A DNA stretch of 18,208 bases. Source: Candidatus Heimdallarchaeota archaeon (GTDB taxonomy: Archaea; Asgardarchaeota; Heimdallarchaeia; Heimdallarchaeales; Kariarchaeaceae). The notes beneath the pieces were generated by a model, which saw nothing but the letters and a program-made list of their open reading frames with translations, ran no database searches and had not been told where the DNA came from. The stretch covers positions 1-18,208 of the forward strand of contig WAMJ01000067.1 of NCBI GenBank assembly GCA_015522385.1, in the 5' to 3' direction. Of the stretch, positions 1 through 6,343 are shown piece after piece (positions within the stretch are counted from its first letter, which is position 1; the number at the start of each line of letters is the position of its first letter). A program made the translations under genes and the position numbers.

Positions 1-161
1 TTGCTATCTTCTCCGACGGTGATCACCACATTTCGTTCGACGACGTGGTCAAGGTTATGCTGGAGACCGGTGAGAAGATGTCCAAGGACTTCAAGGAGAC
101 CTCCGAGGGCGGTCTCGCTAAGGTGTACGCCCACCGCTTCGAGGTCATCGGACAGGAGTGA
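1..161 (+). CDS. sdaA: L-serine dehydratase (iron-sulfur type), alpha domain, C-terminal end, partial
   Basis: Only the last 52 codons are present, read from base 3 to a TGA at 159-161; the 5' part lies outside the window. L-serine ammonia-lyase converts L-serine to pyruvate and ammonia using a 4Fe-4S cluster. The visible stretch has the pattern ETGEKMSKDFKETSEGGLAK, which matches the conserved C-terminal end of the SdaA/alpha domain (in E. coli roughly ETGKDMNAKYRETSRGGLA, recalled from memory). The cluster cysteines would be upstream and cannot be checked. Third codon positions are mostly C or G, richer than in most genes to the right. The gene converges on the membrane-protein gene at 323-1840. 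Whether it is a fused or split-subunit enzyme cannot be told from this end. Confidence 0.8.
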   Translation, partial: AIFSDGDHHISFDDVVKVMLETGEKMSKDFKETSEGGLAKVYAHRFEVIGQE

Positions 162-322
162 GCATTTTTGTTTTGTACTCGTGGATAGTCAATTCACCGA
201 CCATATCACCACTAGGAATATGAGGGGTTGGGAGAAGATCATTTCCATCGATAATCATCCAGATGAGAGATCCTCATTGTGTGGGAGTAATCTCTGAATC
301 TGTCATTAAGTGAACTGTTGTC
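162..322. other. Convergent intergenic region, no gene seen
   Basis: These 161 bases lie between the convergent ends of sdaA and the 323-1840 gene. Apart from the T-rich stretch at the left edge I see no gene, repeat or strong hairpin. Confidence 0.5.
164..175 (+). terminator. T-rich stretch after sdaA
   Basis: A T-rich run (ATTTTTGTTTTG) begins three bases after the sdaA stop. Archaeal RNA polymerase commonly terminates at such U-rich tracts without a hairpin. This is a positional inference only. Confidence 0.35.
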
Positions 323-1840
323 TCATGTGAACGCTTTGAGCTGGTACACGAAAAGGGCGATCATTACCAAGAAGTAGTTAAAGAGGTCAATTGTCATACT
401 GCTGAATGCAAATAGAGTGATTGCTACTATGGGCAGTGAGAAAATAACCGCAGAAAGCACCAGCTCCTTCTGGTTAGTGACTTTCTTCCCCATGGCAATC
501 CCCACGAGGGTAATCACAGACAAACCTATCCCCAATATGAGTGCCTCATAAGCAGTCTGGACGGAGAGGTGAACATCACCTATTAGTGACCAAACACCGA
601 GGGAAACGAGAATGGTAACTGCCCACATGACAACAGGAATCCCCAGTACTCTCAATTTTAGTCTAAACACCCACGGGTCTCTCCACATGTCAATGATATT
701 CCTCGGTTCAGCATAGTTCTCCCTGTCAATGAACATGATGAATGGCACCATGAGGAGGAGCATCAGAGGTGGGGGTTGGAGTAATACCTGAACGAGGAAG
801 ACGATTCCGAGCAGGTATGAGACCTCCCTGAAATCATATTGGTTAAGTATCGAACTCCTTGATTCTCTCTGTGCTTCCCATTCCCTCGATTTCTTGTCCA
901 TGAGTGCGATGAAATCATTGACTGTCAGGTCGAGAAGTTGTTCTGGGAGGTTATTCCCTAGCGCAAAATCACTTCCTGAGATCCAAGATCGAGAGTAATG
1001 AACACCATCCAGTTCCCTTGTACTGTAGTAGGGTTCGATTCCTGCAACCGAGCATACGACCTCCCAGCAGAGCTTGCTCTCCCTGTCATAAATCTCAGAA
1101 TATCGGTAAATCGTGGAGTATTTCCTGAGGTAGGTGAAAATGGCGACCACGACTAAGGCGTCAATGATACTCAGCAGGTAATTTCCGAAGAGGAGAGGTA
1201 TCGTTGCGAATATGAGAGACATTGTAAATGCAGTTGATGGTTGGATCTTGTCCTCCGTGAGGAAGTGATCGCCACGATTTCCAGAGAGTGAAACCACATG
1301 GGTGGGCTGGGGGGAATCAACCAGTTGAAAAACGGACTGGTATAGCCTCCGAACCGTCCTGTTTCTTCCGAGGAATTCGATGAGGACATACTCTCCATCA
1401 CTGGTCTTATTCTCCGATACTGGAGCAACACGATAGGGATCCAAGCCGTATTCCTCGGATAGGACCCTCCTCCATTCGGAACCCTTTGAGTTCCAGATGC
1501 GGATATTTGCACCATCGACCTTCTCCTCCATCTGATCCATTCCTAAATGTGTCCTGATATTATACACAGTCTCTGGTTCAGCGTCCAGAATCAGGAGTAA
1601 TGACTGGCTTGAAGAAGTAATAGAATTCAAGATGAAAGAGAACAGGAACATAATGATATAGGGGAAGAGTCCCAGTAACATGAATAATAGTGCGAACTCT
1701 GGTTCTGAATTTCGAACAATCCCATAAAGGAAGAGGTATAGCAAGAAGACTGCCACATGGGTCGGATCAATCAGATCTAGGAAAAACCAGTCCCATCTTC
1801 TCATACTTGGAACCGAAATAGCTCTAACTAACTGACCCAC
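323..1840 (-). CDS. Polytopic membrane protein of unknown function (505 aa)
   Basis: I do not recognise the family. The protein has two hydrophobic segments near the N-terminus (about residues 27-43 and 49-72), a soluble charged domain (about 80-200), a membrane pair (about 204-238), a second soluble region (about 240-335), and a C-terminal block of about six segments (about 340-371, 399-420, 430-450, 458-479, 483-501). No nucleotide-binding, catalytic or transporter motif was recognised. The start is GTG at 1838-1840; an ATG 12 codons in (1802-1804) is the alternative. GTG is preferred because a TATA-like box (minus-strand TACATAAATG, 1861-1870) is centred 25-26 bases upstream, as at other units here. 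It is divergent from the Rpn-like gene at 2096. The two soluble regions suggest a ligand-sensing or scaffolding role, which is a guess. Confidence 0.8.
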   Translation of the reverse strand: MGQLVRAISVPSMRRWDWFFLDLIDPTHVAVFLLYLFLYGIVRNSEPEFALLFMLLGLFPYIIMFLFSFILNSITSSSQSLLLILDAEPETVYNIRTHLGMDQMEEKVDGANIRIWNSKGSEWRRVLSEEYGLDPYRVAPVSENKTSDGEYVLIEFLGRNRTVRRLYQSVFQLVDSPQPTHVVSLSGNRGDHFLTEDKIQPSTAFTMSLIFATIPLLFGNYLLSIIDALVVVAIFTYLRKYSTIYRYSEIYDRESKLCWEVVCSVAGIEPYYSTRELDGVHYSRSWISGSDFALGNNLPEQLLDLTVNDFIALMDKKSREWEAQRESRSSILNQYDFREVSYLLGIVFLVQVLLQPPPLMLLLMVPFIMFIDRENYAEPRNIIDMWRDPWVFRLKLRVLGIPVVMWAVTILVSLGVWSLIGDVHLSVQTAYEALILGIGLSVITLVGIAMGKKVTNQKELVLSAVIFSLPIVAITLFAFSSMTIDLFNYFLVMIALFVYQLKAFT

Positions 1841-1860
1841 AGAATGTGGTATAACGGGGG

Positions 1861-1870
1861 CATTTATGTA
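1861..1870 (-). promoter_or_regulatory. TATA-like box for the 505-aa membrane protein gene
   Basis: The minus strand reads TACATAAATG, centred about 25 bases upstream of the GTG at 1840. This implies a leaderless transcript and supports GTG over the internal ATG. Confidence 0.5.
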
Positions 1871-2066
1871 TTTTACTCGTTATAGTTTTGAGGTCAGATA
1901 CGTCCAAAAATTTGGCGGAATGTCTCACCTCCCTCGACCACACACCCAATAAAAATAAGGAAGAGAGAATCTTATCCCCATCAAAAATATGTTCTGGAGC
2001 CTTTTATCCCCTTTAACCCCCATCTCCACAAAACCCATCTCTATTTGGTGACCGTCGTCAGTCAGA

Positions 2067-2073
2067 TTTAAAA
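2067..2073 (+). promoter_or_regulatory. TATA-like box for the Rpn-like nuclease gene
   Basis: TTTAAAA is centred 26 bases before the GTG start at 2096. There is no Shine-Dalgarno sequence between them, so transcription probably begins at or next to the start codon. Confidence 0.6.
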
Positions 2074-2095
2074 CAATGCCTTCTTCCATTTACAA

Positions 2096-3037
2096 GTGGC
2101 AAAGGACGCGAACTTCAAGGAGTACCTTGGCAAACTTCTGGTGGACACAGGTGTGAAGGCTGTTAACTCTCTGAAAGTTGGAGAGCTACCTCTTGAGATA
2201 GATATATTTCTCACAGTTGATGAGGGAACCGACCTCAGCTATTTCCGGCCTTTGCAGACTGTCATCGATCACTGTGGATCCAGTAGACTTATCATCGAAT
2301 ACAAAAGTCATAATGACCTCCTGAACCCCAAACATCTCTACAAAGTTCTGGGGTATCGTGCACTGTACCTAAGTAGGAATTATGGGAAAGTTGACCCGTC
2401 GGAAGTCAGTATTGTGGTGATCACTACCCAAAAACCCAGAAAAATCCTTTCCACATTCAGTCATACTAAATTCTCCAATGGTATCTACCTTCTTCGATTT
2501 GAGTTCCCTATCTATGTCATCTCTATCAACCACCTGCATATTGGTAGAGAAAACTATGGACTTCTTTTCTTCTCCTCAGGTAGGACATTGAAGGATTTCA
2601 TGCGATTTGTTGTCAGCACAGAGGAAGAAACCACATTCGACCAAATGTTTAAATCATACGCAGTGGTATTTCATTACGAGGAATACAAGATGGTAAAATC
2701 CGCTAATGAGACCCCCCAGCTAGCTAAAAATATCCAAGGGGCAGTCAAGTTCCTCGGGATAAAAAATGTCATAGACGCAGTCGGGATGGAAGAGGTCATA
2801 GACGCAGTTGGGATGGAAGAGGTCATAGACGCAGTCGGGATGAAGGAGGTCATAGACACAATTGGTATCCAAAATGTCATAGACACAATTGGTGTCCAAA
2901 ATGTCATAGACACCGTCGGGATGGAGGAAATCATAGGAGCAATTGGCGTGAAGAATTTTGTTGATGCGCTCTCCGACGATGATATCCACGAGCTGAGGAG
3001 GTATCTCGACAAGCGGGAACAGAGAGCATCCCAGTAA
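2096..3037 (+). CDS. Rpn-like PD-(D/E)XK nuclease with C-terminal 9-residue repeats (313 aa)
   Basis: The N-terminal part has the core of a PD-(D/E)XK nuclease of the Rpn/YhgA-like type: an acidic residue in LEIDIF (D36) followed by a strand with RLIIEYKSHND (E68-x-K70), then LYKVLGYRALYL, which resembles the helix after the catalytic strand. Rpn-type proteins cut DNA and are linked to recombination, mobile elements or defence. Residues 221-292 are eight tandem nonapeptides of the form G-[IMV]-x-x-[VIF]-[IV]-[DG]-x-[VIL], followed by a charged tail. Similar regular tails occur in several archaeal and cyanobacterial nuclease-like proteins. The GTG start is set by the TATA box 26 bases upstream. 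The gene stands alone; its end lies 17 bases from the end of the convergent 3055-4563 gene. No partner gene is visible. Nuclease assignment is moderate; substrate and role are unknown. Confidence 0.7.
   Translation: MAKDANFKEYLGKLLVDTGVKAVNSLKVGELPLEIDIFLTVDEGTDLSYFRPLQTVIDHCGSSRLIIEYKSHNDLLNPKHLYKVLGYRALYLSRNYGKVDPSEVSIVVITTQKPRKILSTFSHTKFSNGIYLLRFEFPIYVISINHLHIGRENYGLLFFSSGRTLKDFMRFVVSTEEETTFDQMFKSYAVVFHYEEYKMVKSANETPQLAKNIQGAVKFLGIKNVIDAVGMEEVIDAVGMEEVIDAVGMKEVIDTIGIQNVIDTIGVQNVIDTVGMEEIIGAIGVKNFVDALSDDDIHELRRYLDKREQRASQ
2756..2971 (+). repeat. Eight tandem 27-bp coding repeats (9-residue units)
   Basis: Eight in-frame 27-bp units encode variants of GMEEVIDAV. Units 2 and 3 are identical in protein and differ by a single base in DNA, while outer units are more diverged. 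The block can expand or contract without shifting the frame. There are no spacers, so it is not a CRISPR array. Confidence 0.9.
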
Positions 3038-3054
3038 CCAACTAGTAGTGCTGT

Positions 3055-4563
3055 TCAGTCCTTGTACAGGTTGATCATGAGAGTGACGATCGTCATGAAC
3101 AACGAGGTAGCAATTCCTTGTTCAACTGGTGATACAAGCTGCAGGAAGACTACGAAGAGGGCGAATAACCCGTAGGCAATCAGGAATATCGGCCTGAACC
3201 TCCTCCAAGGCACAAGCTTGATCAGGAAATTCACCGCGTATCCCACAACGAGGAAGGGGAGCAGGTCCTGAGCAGCCAGTGGCACTTGGAAGAGGGCGTA
3301 CACCACGACGAAGGACAGGATGAGCTCAAGCGTATCCTGCCACCTGTCATCGGCATTCGAAGGACTCACGGAGTGCAGAACCACGAAGATGGTGAAGTAC
3401 CGCAGCAAGATGAGAACAGGGTAGTTCGGGAGGTCGTAACCAGCGATGAGCGTCCTGAACTCATAGCCGAACAACCCGATCCTTACGTCCGGGAGCGAAG
3501 TGTAGTTCACCCAGTACCCCACCAGCAGGTACTCGAGGGCCATGGAGGGGACCATGACAGCGTACAACCTCGTACGGGATGTCCACGTCCTCGGATCGAT
3601 CCTCCTCGACATGCCCCAGAGCACGGGACCTTGGACGACAGCGATGAGGGTCTGGGTGGTCAGCTTCGAGAGGATGCGGATCAGTGGGTACTGGGCGGTG
3701 GAGGAGCTGACAAGTATGAACGAAAGCTCAAAGGCGACGTACGTGACGGGGAGCAGGACCACGGGTACGGACAACCACAACCGCGAAAGTGGCACGACCT
3801 CCGAGACCACGACCTCATGCTCCCTGCTCACCGGGGAGAGGTCGGGGAGCTCCCCGTAGGTATGACGGGCAACAACCACACCGACCAGAAGACCCAAGAA
3901 CGATGCCCCGACGATCGCGGAGAAATCCATGTGGGGGACGGTATCCACGACCGCGCGGAGGAGGTCGCTGCCCCCACTCCCGTAGGTGAAGGCCACGAGG
4001 TCGAAGTAGGCGTCTGATATCGTGCCCAGCACCACGGACATGAACAGGAGGAGCCCGATGACAGCGGACGAGGTCGCGGTGAAGACCAGCCTGCTCGGCG
4101 TCTCCGACTGGTATATCTTCTCCATGGCGAAGCGTGCGTAGACGGCGTTGGTGACGACGAGACCCGCGGAGACCACGTACAGCGGTGCACCCATGAAGGA
4201 CATCACCAGACCTGTACCGTAGCTCAGCAGGGCCAGGGGCAGGACGTACTTCGGGTCCAGGTGCAGGAAACTCTCCCACATGTCATTTTTTTTTGGGGTG
4301 GAGATCCGCTCGACCTCCGAGTAGCTGTCGATAAATGCCATGGCCTTCTCCCCCAGAGGGGTCAGCGAGTACAGGTCGTCGACCTTCTGGATGAGCGGTT
4401 TCAGCTTGGTCAGGTGGAAGTTCAGCGTGCCCGTGGCGATGCCACCGAGCCTCGCCTGTATGCTACTGTAGCTCATCGGGCTCTCCGCCAGCATCAGGAT
4501 GATCTGAACCCGGATGGCGTTGGCGAGGACCTTGAAGAGCTGTGAGACTTCTGAGGCGTTCAT
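3055..4563 (-). CDS. Winged-helix (ArsR-like) domain fused to a polytopic membrane domain (502 aa)
   Basis: Residues 1-80 form a winged helix-turn-helix of the ArsR/MarR-like kind: VSQLFKVLANAIRVQIILML, then a recognition-helix region SYSSIQARLGGIATGTLNFH, then a wing leading to LYSLTPLGEKA. After a short linker the rest is hydrophobic, with about 11-12 predicted segments (about 107-124, 127-145, 160-182, 213-233, 263-287, 303-318, 335-351, 383-400, 412-430, 434-450, 456-475, 482-500). Such one-component membrane regulators are common in Archaea; the membrane part presumably senses a signal and controls DNA binding at the inner face. A run of nine T at 4286-4294 falls in the linker and could slip, but the frame is intact. 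The ATG is preceded by a TATA box 26 bases upstream and then a 54-base duplicated element. The gene is G+C-rich compared with neighbours. Ligand and targets are unknown. Confidence 0.8.
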   Translation of the reverse strand: MNASEVSQLFKVLANAIRVQIILMLAESPMSYSSIQARLGGIATGTLNFHLTKLKPLIQKVDDLYSLTPLGEKAMAFIDSYSEVERISTPKKNDMWESFLHLDPKYVLPLALLSYGTGLVMSFMGAPLYVVSAGLVVTNAVYARFAMEKIYQSETPSRLVFTATSSAVIGLLLFMSVVLGTISDAYFDLVAFTYGSGGSDLLRAVVDTVPHMDFSAIVGASFLGLLVGVVVARHTYGELPDLSPVSREHEVVVSEVVPLSRLWLSVPVVLLPVTYVAFELSFILVSSSTAQYPLIRILSKLTTQTLIAVVQGPVLWGMSRRIDPRTWTSRTRLYAVMVPSMALEYLLVGYWVNYTSLPDVRIGLFGYEFRTLIAGYDLPNYPVLILLRYFTIFVVLHSVSPSNADDRWQDTLELILSFVVVYALFQVPLAAQDLLPFLVVGYAVNFLIKLVPWRRFRPIFLIAYGLFALFVVFLQLVSPVEQGIATSLFMTIVTLMINLYKD

Positions 4564-4583
4564 ACTCTATCCATGTGCCCGGG

Positions 4584-4593
4584 GATATAATAA
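4584..4593 (-). promoter_or_regulatory. TATA-like box for the winged-helix membrane regulator
   Basis: The minus strand reads TTATTATATC, centred about 26 bases before the ATG at 4563. The duplicated element begins three bases further upstream. Confidence 0.6.
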
Positions 4594-4595
4594 CC

Positions 4596-4649
4596 CTCAT
4601 GACTGGAAAATTCAGATTCGTGACGAGAAAACTCGTCAAGGGGTTCTGA
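4596..4649 (-). repeat. Promoter-upstream element, copy 1 (54 bases)
   Basis: This non-coding stretch shares four blocks with 11709-11760: CTCATGACTGGA, AGATTCG, GAGAAAACTCGTCAAGGGG and TCTGA (plus-strand reading). It lies 33-86 bases upstream of the regulator gene, directly behind its TATA box. It contains a perfect inverted repeat, GACGAG at 4622-4627 and CTCGTC at 4632-4637 around AAAA. It may be an operator for a dimeric regulator, possibly the winged-helix protein itself; that is inference. Confidence 0.6.
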
Positions 4650-4707
4650 CCTAATTAGATCCTAATATTCCGAAATTCCTTTTCCTAAGGTCAAATTATA
4701 CAACCCC

Positions 4708-4726
4708 TATGATCTAAAATATCATA
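4708..4726. other. Short inverted repeat downstream of the Lon-like operon
   Basis: TATGAT (4708-4713) and ATCATA (4721-4726) are perfect 6-base arms around seven bases. It lies 33-51 bases beyond the operon's last stop codon. It could be a weak 3' hairpin or an operator; AT-rich arms of this size also occur by chance. Confidence 0.2.
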
Positions 4727-4758
4727 ATTGGAAGAGGATGAGACTTGCTATCCTACTC

Positions 4759-6342
4759 TCAACACGATTCTGACAGAATGTACTTCTTGATCTCCTCAAA
4801 ACTGCAAAAAACCTTCAGGGTCAGTCCTTCCAGCTTGATGTCTGGAACATTGTTGCTAAATAATATTATCTTTTGAATTCCATGGATATATGCCTTGAGG
4901 ATTAGGTATACACTTTGATCCGTGTCCAGTGGAGTGAGGTCATCAGAAATCATCCCTATGAACCCCACCTCATCAGAGAATCTCTTACCTTTAGAGGTCA
5001 AAAGAATTGGGACGAGCACAGAAACATGAGTGTACTCCCCTACTTCTAAGGGGAAATCCCCAAGAAGCTGAGACAGAATGTTGTACGTTGATTTAGTCAT
5101 TGACACTCTGGGTGGAAGAATATCACACCCGACAAGAGCCCATGCTTTGTTGTTATGGTTCCTCATTCTTTGAAAAGCTTGTATGTCCTGTTGTGTCTCA
5201 ATCGGAAGTTGGTAGCGATAGGCATTGATAACCAGTCCCGGAGTGACGGTCTCTGTCGCAAAATCGGCAATCCAACGAACGAGTCCCCCGAGTTCCCTGA
5301 ACTGGAGTGAGATGTACCCGTCCCTTCTTCCGATCGCTTCTGCAATAAAGATAAAGGTCTGGATTGCATCGTCCGAGAACTCCAAAGATACATTTTCCCT
5401 CACCATCTCCTGCTCGATGAACTGACGAATAACCTTTGGGGTTTCCTCATTGATCTTCATGTGCGACTTCATCAATATCTCCATCCCATATCCCTGTATT
5501 CTGCTTCTAAGTGCAGGATGTAACAACCCAATGGTCTCAATATTTCCCGCTGCCACAAGGGTGAAATCGCAAGGTATTGGATCAGTTTTCACCGTACTTC
5601 CACTGCTATTTTCACTTCTTCCCTCGATTGGCAACTTCTTCTCCTGCATTGCAGTCAACAGGAAAAACTGTGTTTCTGCATCTAGTGTCCCGATTTCATC
5701 GATGTATAGAATCCCACCATTAGCTCTGTGGATTAGACCTGGAGTCAGAAGATGGTGAGGGGGTGTTTCCAGTCCCCCACTTTGATATGGATCGTGCTTA
5801 ATATCACCAAGCAATATATTCTTTGAAGATCCAGAGGCATCTATGAATGGAACTTCAGAGCTCTCCCTGTCAATAATAAGATTAGACACTAGTTTGTTAA
5901 TATCCGGTCGGTTCTGTCTTCGGTACATTAGCCATGTAAGAGAGATGAGGAGGGAGAATAGCATGTCTGCAAAATTTACAGAACCATAAAGCAAGACATA
6001 GCTCATAACAAGTGCCAGAACTGCTACTACTCCAAGTGCCGTGTTATAGTGAAACTTGTGCAGAAGCTTCTCCGCTTCCTCGGTCTCTTTCGCTATAATT
6101 TCTCTTCCTGACCCTGCAGGATGGAGCTCGATGATGGGATGATTAGCATCTTTTTCGTTCGCCTTAGCGAGAACATCGTAGTTATCCTGTGGCTTGAGCA
6201 ATTTGGTCATTGTCCCTGCTAGCATACTCTTTCCCGTTCCTGGAAGTCCGATGAGCAGGACATTACGATGTGATAATGCTGCTCGTTTAATAGCAGCTAC
6301 TGCCTCATCCTGCCCTATAATCTCGCTGAATTCACTTCCCAT
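4759..6342 (-). CDS. LonB-like membrane AAA+ protein with degenerate protease domain (527 aa)
   Basis: This is an archaeal LonB homologue by architecture. Walker A is GLPGTGKS (32-39), two membrane segments follow (about 101-120 and 125-140), Walker B is ILYIDEIGTL (211-220), sensor 1 is AAGN (264-267), an arginine finger sits in ALRSRI (277-282), and LQFRELGGLVRW (346-357) matches the LonB sensor-2 motif. LonB is normally a membrane-anchored ATP-dependent protease of over 600 residues. Here the protease domain (about 400-527) keeps the fold end to end (GFIGMISDDLTPL, then GIQKIILFSNN) but has GEYTHVSV (435-442) where the family has GDSASISV, so Tyr437 replaces the catalytic Ser. Val478, or Leu480 if ungapped, falls where the catalytic Lys should be. 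It is last in a four-gene operon, one base after the 795-aa gene. Likely an ATP-driven membrane unfoldase or remodeller without proteolysis. Confidence 0.8.
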   Translation of the reverse strand: MGSEFSEIIGQDEAVAAIKRAALSHRNVLLIGLPGTGKSMLAGTMTKLLKPQDNYDVLAKANEKDANHPIIELHPAGSGREIIAKETEEAEKLLHKFHYNTALGVVAVLALVMSYVLLYGSVNFADMLFSLLISLTWLMYRRQNRPDINKLVSNLIIDRESSEVPFIDASGSSKNILLGDIKHDPYQSGGLETPPHHLLTPGLIHRANGGILYIDEIGTLDAETQFFLLTAMQEKKLPIEGRSENSSGSTVKTDPIPCDFTLVAAGNIETIGLLHPALRSRIQGYGMEILMKSHMKINEETPKVIRQFIEQEMVRENVSLEFSDDAIQTFIFIAEAIGRRDGYISLQFRELGGLVRWIADFATETVTPGLVINAYRYQLPIETQQDIQAFQRMRNHNNKAWALVGCDILPPRVSMTKSTYNILSQLLGDFPLEVGEYTHVSVLVPILLTSKGKRFSDEVGFIGMISDDLTPLDTDQSVYLILKAYIHGIQKIILFSNNVPDIKLEGLTLKVFCSFEEIKKYILSESC

Positions 6343-6343
6343 T

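Noticed and set aside
1..297. Open frame from base 1
   Set aside because: It overlaps the serine dehydratase frame in another phase; the sdaA C-terminal motif identifies the real frame.
2756..2971. CRISPR array
   Set aside because: The 27-bp units are directly adjacent, without spacers, and in frame with a protein. No cas genes are present.
2674..3012. Antisense frames over the 27-bp repeats
   Set aside because: They are mirror translations of the tandem repeat, open only because the repeat unit lacks stops on either strand. They have no promoter or start context.
3286..4279. Long antisense and out-of-frame reading frames over the winged-helix membrane gene
   Set aside because: The region is G+C-rich, which leaves other frames open. 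Their products are rich in Arg, Pro, Gly and His with no domain pattern, while the minus-strand membrane protein is coherent throughout.
4596..4649. Box C/D small RNA
   Set aside because: A CTGA and a GTGACGA resemble D and C' boxes in copy 1, but a proper C box is missing and the second copy does not keep these motifs.
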